From contig JAYZBC010000075.1 of the NCBI GenBank assembly GCA_036339375.1, forward strand, positions 19,634 through 83,633: DNA of 64,000 nt. Reading direction: 5' to 3'. Position numbers and translations under genes: made by a program. The notes below the pieces were generated by a model that saw nothing but the letters and a program-made list of their open reading frames with translations, had not been told where the DNA came from and did not search any database. The DNA comes from JAYZBC01 sp036339375. Lineage in GTDB: Bacteria > Pseudomonadota > Alphaproteobacteria > MPNO01 > UBA2964. Positions 53,907 through 63,512 of the stretch are shown here, piece by piece. Within the stretch, counting starts at the first letter, position 1; each line of letters starts with the position of its first letter.

Positions 53907-55493
53907 CTAATAACCAGCCGCATATGCCTCGCGCCGGTGGTCAGCCCCACCGCATAATACACCGTTGTCAAATACTTCAATACATTTTGAAGATCCAAAA
54001 TACGATGCTCCTGAAGCCCTTGAAATTTGAAACCCGCGGGAATTAAGCGTCTGTTCTACGTTTTGGGGAAACTCGTCATCGATGAGAACATTGGCTTTAC
54101 CGTCAATTGACCAGCGCGGCGCTTCGATGGCCGCCGAAATTTCCATGCCACGGTCTACCATATTTGTGAGGACTTGTATGTTCGAAATTGTTTGAGCAGG
54201 ACCACCGGGGGTGGTTAATAAATATTTTATTTTTCCATCCTTAAATACAATGACCGGGTTAAGAGTGTGGCTTGGTTTTTTTCCGGGTGCGACAACATTT
54301 CGGTGTTCTGGGTTGGTTACAAAACCAGTCATCCGATTATTGAGCAGGATGCCCGTACCAGGATCCAAAAAGGCAGACCCGAATACGTGAAACACGCTTT
54401 GGACAATCGATACCGCATTTCCATTGCCATCAGCAATCGTGATACAACTCGTTCCACCAACGCCTGGCTTTTTTTGCTGTCCGGGTGCTGCAGCCAAAAC
54501 TGCACCCTGTAGTTTTTCCAACATATTTGTTCCAAGTAACTCGTCGATTGGTGGCGGGTGTATTGCAGGGTCACAAATATAGGGAATACCTTCATCGAAG
54601 GCAGTACGTCTCGCCGCCATCAAGTATGCCAATCGATCCGCATCGGAACCTGTAAATGCCTCCTGTGGGAGTATGTTAAGTCCGTTAAGTTGCATGAGCA
54701 TAAGGATCCCATAAGAATTTGGCGGCATCACGTGTACGTCAAGGTTCCGGTAGTTGGTGTGGAGTGTGTCTACCCATTCGGGTTCATAGCCTTCAAAATC
54801 AGCAGCAGATAATAAGCCACCATTTTCTGCACAGTATTTAGTTAGAGTTTTGGCTATTTGTCCTTCGTAAAAAACACTGCTCCCATTCTCGGCTATTTGG
54901 CTAATCGTTTCCGCCAGGGCGGGTTGTTTTACAATGTCTCCCGGTTTTACTGGAATTCCCCCCGGCATATATACGGAGGCACAACCCGGATCTTTTCTTA
55001 CGTGGTCAAATAAAAGGAGAGCATTTGCCAATACACGCGAAACAGGGTGTCCCTCTGCTGCCAAATTTATCGCGTCAGTAAACAGATCTTTCCATGGAAG
55101 CTTACCGTGCTTTTGATGAAGCCGTTCCCAACCCCGTACCATGCCGGGGACAGAAGCCGCATTCGGTCCATGGAGAATCATTCCATCCTTAAAATATTCT
55201 GGTGTTGCTCCATTGGGTGCGAAGCCGCTGGCATTTAAACCTTCAGTTTTTTCGGCTTTTGCATCATGATAAATTATGAAGGCATCACCGCCAAAAGATG
55301 TTGCGTGGGGTAAGACAGTGGAAAGGACAGCAGAGGTTGCAATCATGGCGTCTGCCACACTTCCGCCGCGTTCAAGCGTTCGTAACCCAGAAAGGGAAGC
55401 TAAAGAATGTCCAGACACAACCATGCCCTTTGTCCCATACACTGGCGAACGTGGTAATTTTACACCGGCAAATTCATCTACTTTTTTTACCAA
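53907..55493 (-). CDS. Gamma-glutamyltransferase family protein
   Basis: About 528 residues. N-terminal nucleophile hydrolase: GMVVSGHSLASLSGLRTLERGGSVADAMIA at the start, SFGGDAFIIYHD, autocleavage and nucleophile Thr348 in GGTSCITIAD, and NNRMTGF / HTLNPVIVFKDGK in the small subunit. Splits gamma-glutamyl amides. The open frame reaches 55580, but TTG 55493 has GGGAG 6 bases upstream and matches the family start. No clear signal peptide from that start, so it may act in the cytoplasm. First gene of the three-gene minus-strand operon. Confidence 0.85.
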   Translation of the reverse strand: MVKKVDEFAGVKLPRSPVYGTKGMVVSGHSLASLSGLRTLERGGSVADAMIATSAVLSTVLPHATSFGGDAFIIYHDAKAEKTEGLNASGFAPNGATPEYFKDGMILHGPNAASVPGMVRGWERLHQKHGKLPWKDLFTDAINLAAEGHPVSRVLANALLLFDHVRKDPGCASVYMPGGIPVKPGDIVKQPALAETISQIAENGSSVFYEGQIAKTLTKYCAENGGLLSAADFEGYEPEWVDTLHTNYRNLDVHVMPPNSYGILMLMQLNGLNILPQEAFTGSDADRLAYLMAARRTAFDEGIPYICDPAIHPPPIDELLGTNMLEKLQGAVLAAAPGQQKKPGVGGTSCITIADGNGNAVSIVQSVFHVFGSAFLDPGTGILLNNRMTGFVTNPEHRNVVAPGKKPSHTLNPVIVFKDGKIKYLLTTPGGPAQTISNIQVLTNMVDRGMEISAAIEAPRWSIDGKANVLIDDEFPQNVEQTLNSRGFQISRASGASYFGSSKCIEVFDNGVLCGGADHRREAYAAGY

Positions 55494-55609
55494 GTAAATC
55501 TCCCAAATATAAATGATCAATTCTAACATCATGACGTCGAACGTCGGCTTGTCAATAAAGGACAAGAAAAGCATACTCACTAAAATTCTAGTAATTTAAA
55601 GAGGACGAA

Positions 55610-56443
55610 ATGATTGCCCCCGAACTTAAAAAGGTTAAAATTGGTCAAGACCGGGTTGTTTCTTATAGGGAGGCCGGTAAGGGGCCACCAGTTGTAATTT
55701 TGCATGGCCTTGGCGGGCGTTCGGAAAGTTGGGTTCCCCAGTATGAAGGACTTTCCCGTTCAAACCGTATAATTGGTTGGGATGCTCCGGGTTATAATTT
55801 GTCTTCCGAAATGCTAGAAGACGAGCCGCAAATTCCAGACTATATGGAAGTCTTAAAACGATTTACAGATGCATTAGGGTTAAAAAAATTTCACTTGGTT
55901 GGCCATTCTGTGGGCACCTGTATTGCGGCTGCCTTTCATCAATCTTACCCTGAAAAACTTTTAAGCCTTACACTCGCTGAGGCAGTGATAGGGAGTGGGA
56001 AAGAACTTAAAGAAAAACAGGAATTGTTAATTGCCGCAAGATTTAAAGAGTTTGACGAAATGTCACCAAGGGAAGTGGCACAAAGGAAAACTCCAAATTC
56101 ATTGTCACCGAACGCAGGCTCGGAAATAATTCAGGCTGCAATTGACTTTGCTGCAAATGTAAAAGTTGAAGGACATCTTAGGCTTTTTGTTTCCTTGGTC
56201 AGAGTAAATATTTTTGATTTTGTGACACCTCTTTCTTGCCCAGCAATGATTATTGCCGGTTCAGAAGATAAATCTGCACCTGCAGAATTTGTCCGACAGA
56301 TTGCCAATGCTTATCCCGGCATTGAATACCACTTGATAAAGGGGATTGGGCATCAAATTGCATTTGAAAAGCCTGCAGTTTTTGTGGAATTGCTCCGTGA
56401 ACAGTTTCGGAATGGAGAAAACCAAATGCAAGCGGCGGAATAA
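55610..56443 (+). CDS. Alpha/beta hydrolase
   Basis: 277 residues. HGLGGRSESW oxyanion segment, nucleophile Ser100 in VGHSVG, Asp in IIAGSEDKSAP and His in IKGIGHQIAFEKP: a full catalytic triad. Resembles the 3-oxoadipate enol-lactonase/carboxylesterase group. AGAGG precedes the ATG. The next hydrolase gene starts five bases after its stop. Confidence 0.85.
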   Translation: MIAPELKKVKIGQDRVVSYREAGKGPPVVILHGLGGRSESWVPQYEGLSRSNRIIGWDAPGYNLSSEMLEDEPQIPDYMEVLKRFTDALGLKKFHLVGHSVGTCIAAAFHQSYPEKLLSLTLAEAVIGSGKELKEKQELLIAARFKEFDEMSPREVAQRKTPNSLSPNAGSEIIQAAIDFAANVKVEGHLRLFVSLVRVNIFDFVTPLSCPAMIIAGSEDKSAPAEFVRQIANAYPGIEYHLIKGIGHQIAFEKPAVFVELLREQFRNGENQMQAAE

Positions 56444-56447
56444 AAAA

Positions 56448-57635
56448 ATGGACCATCCAATCTCTCCAGCCTTTCAGAAAATACTCGATAGGCTCACCCA
56501 GGATGAATTATTGATAAAACTGGATTGGGAAGATTGGCAAGAAGTAATTCCCCCTTATGAAGGAGTTTCCTTTTCGCAAAGAGATGTTTTTACCCGTTTT
56601 AACCGTAATGGGTATGATTGGGATATTCAGGGTATTCTCTATTCTCCTGAAAAGGAGGTTGATCCCAGTGTCGCTGTTGTCATGTTCCATGGTGGCGCGG
56701 GCAGCGCTTATGGCAAAGACAAAACACCCGACGGTCGCCCAGGTTTGCCCCGTATATTAGCGTCACAGGGATTTAAAGTCCTAAACCTTACCTACCCAGG
56801 ACATTTCCCACCGGGAGGTGTCTGGAAGGATAATGTTGCTACCCGACAACCTTGGTACCTATTGGATAAAAAACTAGACAATTCGGAAATTTATGATCGG
56901 AATTTAAAATGTACGTTTAACGTCATTTTGCAAGGGGCTGCTCAATTAGTTGATAAAAACCTCGCCGGAAAAAAAATTTTTGCTCATGGTCATTCAACAG
57001 GGGGACCCATGGCGGCCCATCTCTACCGTTTTACTAAAAAATGCATCGTTGTTGGCATTCTTGGCTGGGGCAGTGGTGGGCCCGATGGTTGGCGTAAAGA
57101 GTGGCGGGATAAAACGGGGGCTGAAGACGATGGGCGCAAGAATTTTGACCAGATGTCCCGGAGATCAATAAAGGCATTTTCTGACGCGGGTTACGTCAGT
57201 GACCCTGAAATTTGTCCTTGGGGAGGGCCGGAGGGCTTTGTCAAGTGGGCCGAACCAATACGTTCGCAAATGAAAACAGGTTTATGTGACAACCAACACA
57301 TGGTGGTTCTAGATTTATTAGAAAAATATCCAAAAATCACGGGGCTTCCTAAAGAGGAATTTTTTGATCATTTGCAAGACCCTGATCCGGAATGGTTAAA
57401 ATCTATCAGCGTTTTGCTTATGGTTGGCGGCGACGATAAAGGCCATTGGGTTGCCGGAAAAACTGAGGAAGAAAAAAGAGAGGTTTTTATGGGCCGAAAA
57501 TACAAGGCCGCTGGGACGCGGGTACATGTTTTATATGTTCCCAAGTATGGGCATTACGGCATGATGGAACTCTATAACGAGCGGATTGCTTATACTTGGC
57601 TTTGGGCTTTTAAAAACAAATATTTTTCTGTTTGA
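56448..57635 (+). CDS. Large alpha/beta hydrolase of uncertain subfamily
   Basis: 395 residues. Triad elements seen: VVMFHGGAGSAYG oxyanion region, Ser183 in HGHSTGGPMAAH, and a C-terminal His in YGHYGMMELYNERI. The ~100-residue N-terminus and a ~120-residue insertion after the nucleophile strand make it larger than usual esterases; a dienelactone-hydrolase-like or secreted-type esterase relative is possible. No signal peptide is evident. Same operon as the preceding hydrolase. Confidence 0.7.
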   Translation: MDHPISPAFQKILDRLTQDELLIKLDWEDWQEVIPPYEGVSFSQRDVFTRFNRNGYDWDIQGILYSPEKEVDPSVAVVMFHGGAGSAYGKDKTPDGRPGLPRILASQGFKVLNLTYPGHFPPGGVWKDNVATRQPWYLLDKKLDNSEIYDRNLKCTFNVILQGAAQLVDKNLAGKKIFAHGHSTGGPMAAHLYRFTKKCIVVGILGWGSGGPDGWRKEWRDKTGAEDDGRKNFDQMSRRSIKAFSDAGYVSDPEICPWGGPEGFVKWAEPIRSQMKTGLCDNQHMVVLDLLEKYPKITGLPKEEFFDHLQDPDPEWLKSISVLLMVGGDDKGHWVAGKTEEEKREVFMGRKYKAAGTRVHVLYVPKYGHYGMMELYNERIAYTWLWAFKNKYFSV

Positions 57636-57639
57636 AAAA

Positions 57640-57924
57640 TTAAATCTCATCTTCAATTGATGGATGCCGCAACCTTGGTCGGAGAATTCGGTAAAGGATA
57701 GCTGAAACGATTCCACAAACGAAAACGGGCATCCACCAAGGTGCATTCTCATTAAAAAGGAAAATGGAGAGGCCCAGGGCAATTCCCACCCCAATTGCGA
57801 TTTTAGATGCGTGCCGGAAAACGGGATGGTCAATTACAATCTTTTCTTGTTCTGTGCCGGGAGGTTTCCAATCAGAAGAAATTGGAAAGGGCTTGGCGAG
57901 ATCTTTTTTTTCTTTAGCCTTCAT
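57640..57924 (-). CDS. Small membrane protein with two helices
   Basis: 94 residues from ATG 57924. A charged N-terminus (KAKEKKDLAKPF), then HASKIAIGVGIALGLSIFLF and WWMPVFVCGIVSAILYRIL as two membrane segments, and a basic-acidic tail. Unknown family. The frame can start at 57963 within the M20 gene. It follows the M20 gene by eight bases, so co-transcribed, and may be an accessory subunit or unrelated. Confidence 0.6.
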   Translation of the reverse strand: MKAKEKKDLAKPFPISSDWKPPGTEQEKIVIDHPVFRHASKIAIGVGIALGLSIFLFNENAPWWMPVFVCGIVSAILYRILRPRLRHPSIEDEI

Positions 57925-57931
57925 TTTGATA

Positions 57932-59110
57932 TCAATCAGGTATTTTATCGAGATGCTGCTCAACTAAGCGTGACCAGTAGCTTGCCCCAATTGGAAGAAT
58001 TTCATCGTTAAAGTCATATTGTGGGTTGTGGAGATAACAACCGCTTTCGCCAGGCCCATTACCGATCCAAATATAGCAGCCCGGTTTTTCGTTTAGCATG
58101 TATGAAAAATCTTCAGCCCCCATTTTTGGCGGCAGATTTTTCAGAACATTATCGCTACCCACAACATCTGCGGCTATTTTTTCTGCAAACGTACTTTCTT
58201 TCATACTATTTACCGTAGCCGGATAGCCAGGGGTACAGATAAAATTACCATTTATACCAAAAGCGTCTGAAACGCCCTTAGTAAGACGATGGATGGCGGT
58301 TTCCGCTAAAACCTGGATCTCATTTTTAAAAGAGCGAATAGTCCCTTTGAGGGTAATTTCTTCCGGTATAATGTTGTAGGTTTCGCCGGCATGAATTTGC
58401 GTAATTGAGACGACTACTGCCTCCATTGGGTCTATTGTTCGACTTGAAACTGTTTGCAAGGCTGTGACCAAGTGGGAAGCGGCAACCATGACATCGGTGC
58501 CTTGTTGAGGGAAAGCAGCGTGTGTTCCCTTTCCCTTGAGAGTGATGTCTATTGTTTGTGCCGCTGCCATGGCCGGTCCGGGACATACGCCGAAGGTTCC
58601 AACATCTTGTCCAGGGAAATTGTGCATTCCCCACACCGTGTCACACGGAAATTTATCAAACAACCCATCTTTTACCATTTCACGTCCCCCACCGGCAAAC
58701 TCCTCTGCGGGTTGGAATATAAAGTGGACCACACCCGCGAAATTTCTTGTTTCCGCTAAATATTTGGCTGCACCAAGCAACATTGTTGTGTGCCCATCAT
58801 GGCCACAGGCATGCATTTTGCCGTCATGGGTTGAAACATAATCGTGACTGGAGGTCTCTTGGATGTCCAGTGCATCCATATCCGCACGCAATCCAATTGT
58901 TGGTCCAGCACCATGAGTGCCGCGTAGTGTTCCAACAACCCCCGTTTTTGCTAAACCCTGGTGAATATCAATACCAAAAGACTTTAACTTTTCAGCAACG
59001 AAGCCAGCGGTCTGGTGTTCCTCGAAAGCGGTTTCTGGATGCGAGTGAATATGGCGCCGCCATTTTGTCAATTCTTCATGATACTCGGCAATTCGATTAA
59101 TAATTGGCAT
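57932..59110 (-). CDS. M20-family amidohydrolase (hippurate/N-acyl amino acid type)
   Basis: 392 residues. Zinc-dependent M20D family: WRRHIHSHPETAFEE, LRADMDALDIQE, HACGHDGHTTMLLGAAKYL, FQPAEEFAGGGREM and the C-terminal MGAEDFSYML carry the metal ligands. Removes acyl groups from N-acyl amino acids or related amides in the cytoplasm. Divergent from the acyl-CoA dehydrogenase operon, with 128 bases between the starts. Confidence 0.9.
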   Translation of the reverse strand: MPIINRIAEYHEELTKWRRHIHSHPETAFEEHQTAGFVAEKLKSFGIDIHQGLAKTGVVGTLRGTHGAGPTIGLRADMDALDIQETSSHDYVSTHDGKMHACGHDGHTTMLLGAAKYLAETRNFAGVVHFIFQPAEEFAGGGREMVKDGLFDKFPCDTVWGMHNFPGQDVGTFGVCPGPAMAAAQTIDITLKGKGTHAAFPQQGTDVMVAASHLVTALQTVSSRTIDPMEAVVVSITQIHAGETYNIIPEEITLKGTIRSFKNEIQVLAETAIHRLTKGVSDAFGINGNFICTPGYPATVNSMKESTFAEKIAADVVGSDNVLKNLPPKMGAEDFSYMLNEKPGCYIWIGNGPGESGCYLHNPQYDFNDEILPIGASYWSRLVEQHLDKIPD

Positions 59111-59238
59111 ATTATGTCTTCTCCTTGAATTACCGAGAAGGGTTTATCGACGATTGCCGAGAGTCAAGAGGATATAACTCTCTTGCAGGAATTCCACGAT
59201 ACTGTAAAACGAATGTATTACCAAATTTAGAGGATTTG

Positions 59239-60393
59239 ATGCCAAATAATTATATAGAAATTCGGGATGCGGTTGCCAAACTTTGTGCCCAATTCCCCGG
59301 TGAATATTGGAGAAATTTAGACCGAGACCGGTCTTACCCTACTGAATTTGTAAAAGCTCTAACGGACAATGGTTACTTGTCAGTTCTTATTCCAGAAGAG
59401 TACGGAGGTAGTGGACTGGGCATTACGGCTGCTGCAGCTATAATGGAAGAAATCCATAAGGCTGGTTGTAATGGGGCCGCTTGCCACGCCCAAATGTACA
59501 CAATGGGGTCCGTCCTACGGTTTGGAAATGACGAACAAAAGAAAAAATACCTTCCAAAAATTGCGTCTGGGGAATTGCGCTTGCAAGCATTTGGTGTGAC
59601 TGAACCCACAAGTGGCACAGATACCCTCAATTTGCGCACTACCGCGGTCAAGGGTGAAGATAATTCCTATATTATAAATGGCCAAAAAATTTGGACATCG
59701 CGGGCAGAACACTCTGACTTAATGCTTTTGTTAGCGAGGACTACTTCTAGAGACGAGGTAAAAAAGCGAACCGAAGGGCTATCGGTATTTATTGTTGAAA
59801 TGCGAGAAGCAATTGGAAACGGGCTCGAAATCAAACCAATCAGGACAATGATTAACCACGCTACGACAGAAATTTTTTTCGACAATTTGCGGATTCCAGA
59901 GAGTAGTTTAATCGGTGAGGAAGGGAAGGGGTTTCGCTATATTCTAGGTGGTATGAATGCCGAGAGAATTTTAATTGGAGCTGAATGTATCGGTGATTCA
60001 CGTTGGTTCATTGACAAGGCTTCTAATTACGCACGGGAACGAAACGTTTTTGGCAAACCAATTGGACAAAACCAGGGAATACAATTTCCAATTGCAGAAT
60101 CTTATACCCAAACCGAAGCGGCAGACCTTATGGTCAAGCGCGCGGCAGAACTTTTTGAGGCGGGCGAAGACTGTGGTTCCGAGGCTAATATGGCAAAATA
60201 CTTAGCCGCAGAAGCATCCTGGAAAGCAGCTGACATTTGTATGCAAACTCATGGGGGTTTTGCTTTTGCGGAGGAGTTTGATATCGAACGAAAATTTCGT
60301 GAAACGAGGCTTTACCGAATTGCCCCAATTTCTACAAACTTAATTCTGAGTTATTTAGCTGAACACGTTCTAAAATTGCCGAGGTCGTATTGA
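59239..60393 (+). CDS. Acyl-CoA dehydrogenase
   Basis: 384 residues from ATG 59239 (GAGG about six bases upstream); the frame extends to 59104 without family match. FAD-binding LQAFGVTEPTSGTDTLNLRTTA, INGQKIWTSRAEHSDLML, ARERNVFGKPIGQNQGIQFPIA, and QTHGGFAFAEEFDIERKFRETRLYRIAPISTNLILSYLAEHVL. The last segment marks a subfamily with short branched or dicarboxylic acyl-CoA members. First gene of a three-gene operon with CaiB and MaoC-type enzymes. Confidence 0.9.
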   Translation: MPNNYIEIRDAVAKLCAQFPGEYWRNLDRDRSYPTEFVKALTDNGYLSVLIPEEYGGSGLGITAAAAIMEEIHKAGCNGAACHAQMYTMGSVLRFGNDEQKKKYLPKIASGELRLQAFGVTEPTSGTDTLNLRTTAVKGEDNSYIINGQKIWTSRAEHSDLMLLLARTTSRDEVKKRTEGLSVFIVEMREAIGNGLEIKPIRTMINHATTEIFFDNLRIPESSLIGEEGKGFRYILGGMNAERILIGAECIGDSRWFIDKASNYARERNVFGKPIGQNQGIQFPIAESYTQTEAADLMVKRAAELFEAGEDCGSEANMAKYLAAEASWKAADICMQTHGGFAFAEEFDIERKFRETRLYRIAPISTNLILSYLAEHVLKLPRSY

Positions 60394-60406
60394 GGATGAT
60401 CCCGTA

Positions 60407-61531
60407 ATGTTTAAGCCTTTGGATGACGTGTTGGTGGTGTCACTTGAGCAAGCAGTGGCTGCTCCTTATTGTTCTTCACGACTTGCAGATGCCGGCGCCC
60501 GGGTTATTAAAATAGAACGTTCTGAAGGGGATTTTGCTCGAGGGTACGACAGTGTGGTCAACGGAGAAAGCACCTACTTTATTTGGCTAAACCGCGGGAA
60601 ACAGTCACTAGTTCTCGATATAAAAGACAAGGAGGATGCCGCCCTGCTCCAGCGTATTCTTTCTCAGACAGATGTTTTTATTCAAAACCTTGCCCCTGGT
60701 GCCGCGGCCCGATCCGGTCTTGGTTCAGATACTTTGCGTACAAAATTTCCAAAACTCATTACGGTCGATATTTCCGGTTATGGAGAAAGTGGTTCATATG
60801 CTGATATGAAGGCTTACGATTTGTTGGTCCAGGCAGAAAGTGGATTATCGTCTGTCACCGGACGTCCTGAAGGCCCGGGTCGTGTTGGCGTATCGGCATG
60901 CGACATATCATGTGGCATGTATAGCTATATGGCTGTTCTCGAAGCTCTTATTCAGCGTGAAAAAACTGGAAATGGTGTGGCAATCAAAACCTCTTTGTTT
61001 GAAGGTATGGCAGATTGGATGAATGTGCCGCTACTCACTTTTGATTATGGCTCGAAAATTCCCCCGCGTGTAGGGCTCAACCATCCATCGATTGCGCCTT
61101 ATGGTGCTTACCCAACAAAGGATGGGGGTGAAATACTGATTTCTATCCAAAATGAAAGAGAATTTGTGCGTTTTGCCGATGAAGTTCTTAACAGACCCGA
61201 TATGCCAAGCGATAAGAATTTTTGCAATAACGAAGCGCGTTGTATTAACAGGGGCGCTCTTGATAAAATTATCAACGGTGCTTTTACGGCCATTAAACGT
61301 GAAAAACTAATTCAACGTTTAAGGGTTGCTAAAATTGCTTTTGGGGAAATTAATGATGTCTCCGGACTGTCACGTCATCCCGCGTTGAGGAGAGTGAAAG
61401 TTCAAAGTCATTCAGGACCAGTTGAAATAGCGGCTCCTCCAGCGACATTCGATACTAACATTTGTGAACTTGGGGCAGTACCCACGGTAGGTGAACATTC
61501 TGAAAAAATTAGGGAGGAGTTTTCTAAATGA
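60407..61531 (+). CDS. CaiB/BaiF family (class III) CoA-transferase
   Basis: 374 residues. Moves CoA between carboxylic acids through an aspartyl anhydride. Seen: VVSLEQAVAAPYCSSRLADAGARVIKIER, NRGKQSLVLDIKD, and the catalytic Asp region MKAYDLLVQAESGL near residue 144. GAGGATG precedes the ATG. The four-base overlap with the hydratase (ATGA) suggests a mesaconyl-CoA-type transferase or similar dicarboxylate route, but substrate cannot be read directly. Confidence 0.88.
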   Translation: MFKPLDDVLVVSLEQAVAAPYCSSRLADAGARVIKIERSEGDFARGYDSVVNGESTYFIWLNRGKQSLVLDIKDKEDAALLQRILSQTDVFIQNLAPGAAARSGLGSDTLRTKFPKLITVDISGYGESGSYADMKAYDLLVQAESGLSSVTGRPEGPGRVGVSACDISCGMYSYMAVLEALIQREKTGNGVAIKTSLFEGMADWMNVPLLTFDYGSKIPPRVGLNHPSIAPYGAYPTKDGGEILISIQNEREFVRFADEVLNRPDMPSDKNFCNNEARCINRGALDKIINGAFTAIKREKLIQRLRVAKIAFGEINDVSGLSRHPALRRVKVQSHSGPVEIAAPPATFDTNICELGAVPTVGEHSEKIREEFSK

Positions 61532-62376
61532 GTGATCGATACGGTCCTTGGATAGGAAAACAAAGGGTAACGGAAGCTTTGGTTACGGCGTATCCCGCAG
61601 ATGCTCTGAATGCGACACTAGACCGTGATGATGCGATGTTGCGGGAGGGTGATCCAGTACCCCCCGGTTGGCATCTTATTTACATTCGTGAAGTTGTTAA
61701 ACTTAGGGCAACCGCAGAGGACGGGCATCCAAAAAAAGGTGATTTTTTGCCACCCATAGATTTACCTCGGCGAATGTGGGCTGGCACAAAAGCGACCTAT
61801 CACAAACCTTTTCACATTGGAGAACGGATCCGCAATATTACGACCATAAAGTCAATCACCCTTAAGGAGGGTAAAACAGGACAGTTGGTATTTCTCAACC
61901 TGGAAAACAAAATTGAAGGTGAAAGTGGAATTGCAACAACAGAAATTCAAGATGTTGTTTATAGGGAGGAAGCCAAACCCGGGACTACTAAGTTATCCGA
62001 CATCCCATCTGCGTCACCAGAACCGGTTTGGAAGCGAATCATTCACCCCTCACCTGTTCTCCTTTTCCGTTTTTCTGCTCTCACAATGAATAGCCACAGA
62101 ATTCATTACGACCGTTCTTACGTAACTCAGGTAGAAAAATATCCTGGGCTCTTAGTTCATGGTCCCCTTACCTTTGTTTTGTTACTAGATTTATTCCGCC
62201 GCGAACATCCGAGGGCTACTTTAAAGACGATTTCAGTTAGAGCCGTTTCACCTCTTTATGATATCCATGAATTTTCGGTGGAAGGAACCCCGGGCGAATA
62301 TGGGAATGCAGAATTATGGGCACTTAACCACGAAGGTAGGCTCGCAATGTCTGCAAAAGCCACTTTCGAGGTTTGA
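61528..62376 (+). CDS. MaoC-like dehydratase, mesaconyl-C4-CoA hydratase/HTD2 type
   Basis: 282 residues. Double hot-dog hydratase: an N-terminal FAS1-like half (GDPVPPGWHLIYI, RRMWAGTKATYHKPFHIGERI) and a C-terminal MaoC half (FRFSALTMNSHRIHYDRSYV, GLLVHGPLTFVLLLDLF). Closest family role known is hydration of mesaconyl-C4-CoA to citramalyl-CoA. Overlaps the transferase stop by four bases. The citramalyl-CoA lyase often found with these is not in the window. Confidence 0.85.
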   Translation: MSDRYGPWIGKQRVTEALVTAYPADALNATLDRDDAMLREGDPVPPGWHLIYIREVVKLRATAEDGHPKKGDFLPPIDLPRRMWAGTKATYHKPFHIGERIRNITTIKSITLKEGKTGQLVFLNLENKIEGESGIATTEIQDVVYREEAKPGTTKLSDIPSASPEPVWKRIIHPSPVLLFRFSALTMNSHRIHYDRSYVTQVEKYPGLLVHGPLTFVLLLDLFRREHPRATLKTISVRAVSPLYDIHEFSVEGTPGEYGNAELWALNHEGRLAMSAKATFEV

Positions 62377-62388
62377 TACAATCTCGGC

Positions 62389-63291
62389 TTAAGAGGGGTT
62401 TCTTTCAGGATATAAAGATTCAGTCTCTATTTTTGAAAGAGATTTGATTATTTTAGAAATATCATCGTTGAGTTTTTTCATGCCTTCGTTTGGTTTAATC
62501 GATTTTTCATCCATATAGAGCCCTCGATTAATTTCTATTTGTAGGGCATGGAATCCGCTTCGTGGGCTGCCATAATGGTTAGTTGTAAATCCGCCTGCAA
62601 ATGGTTTGTTACGAGAGACTTTATATCCAAAACCCTCAAAAATTGTCTCTACAAAATTAATTACGTACTCATTACATGCTGTGGCAAAACAGTTTCCCAA
62701 AACAATATCCGGTCGTTGGCGTCCTGCGTCCGGATCGTGGGTGCTCCCTACAGATGGCATGGAATGGCAGTCAAATAGAACGTAACAGCCAAATTTTTGG
62801 CGGGTGTTATCAAGTAATTTTTTTAAAGTTTTATGATAAGGCCTATAAATATTATTTATTCTTTGGGCAGCCTCTGAAAACTGAAGCTTTTTAGAGTAGA
62901 TTTCTTTACCCGAACTCACTACACGTGGAATTGTTCCAAGCCCCGCTGTGACACGCAAGGATCCCGTGTTGACATATTCAGGTAAAGTGTCCTCAAACAT
63001 AGAAGGATCGAGTTCGAAGGGCTCCCGGTTTGGGTCGATGAAGGCACGAGGAAAAATAGCGCGTAACAATGGCAAACCATTTTCTGGGGCCGAGGAGAAG
63101 AGTCTGTCAACATAACTATCTTCTGAACGCCTTAAGGCCAATAGATCAAGTGGTGAATTGGCTATAAAATCAGTTGGATAAGCAGTCCCACTATGTGGGG
63201 ATGCAAAAACAATTGGTGCTAATTGGTTAGTTGGAGAAAGGACGTCAAAACTTTCTTCTACTGCTGCTTTGTTTACGGGTTTTCTAACCAT
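62389..63291 (-). CDS. N-formylglutamate amidohydrolase family protein
   Basis: 300 residues. FGase/HutG-like metalloenzyme: VFASPHSGTAYP, RAFIDPNREPFELD, LFDCHSMP and ALQIEINRGLYMDE hold the zinc ligands and substrate residues. In histidine breakdown this family frees formate from N-formylglutamate, but many members lack hut neighbours, as here. 12 bases separate it tail to tail from the hydratase gene. Confidence 0.88.
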   Translation of the reverse strand: MVRKPVNKAAVEESFDVLSPTNQLAPIVFASPHSGTAYPTDFIANSPLDLLALRRSEDSYVDRLFSSAPENGLPLLRAIFPRAFIDPNREPFELDPSMFEDTLPEYVNTGSLRVTAGLGTIPRVVSSGKEIYSKKLQFSEAAQRINNIYRPYHKTLKKLLDNTRQKFGCYVLFDCHSMPSVGSTHDPDAGRQRPDIVLGNCFATACNEYVINFVETIFEGFGYKVSRNKPFAGGFTTNHYGSPRSGFHALQIEINRGLYMDEKSIKPNEGMKKLNDDISKIIKSLSKIETESLYPERNPS

Positions 63292-63451
63292 ACCATGATT
63301 TAACCTTTTGCGGACAAATTGTCATCCAAATCTGAGCTCTTTTAAAGTCTTATTCCTAGGGCTTATTTTTTGAGCCTGAAGAAAATAATGCCCAAATAAA
63401 CATAGCTCATAGATTTTTTAATTGACTTGCAACGTCCCAATTATTGGGAGC

Positions 63452-63479
63452 TTGACGCGAAGTTAATTTTGGCTACCTT
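63452..63479 (+). promoter_or_regulatory. Candidate promoter of tRNA-Val
   Basis: TTGACG (63452-63457), 16-base spacer, TACCTT (63474-63479), 33 bases before the tRNA. Moderate -10 match. Confidence 0.45.
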
Positions 63480-63512
63480 GCAGAAAGCTTAAAGAATAAA
63501 AATCTAACGAAA

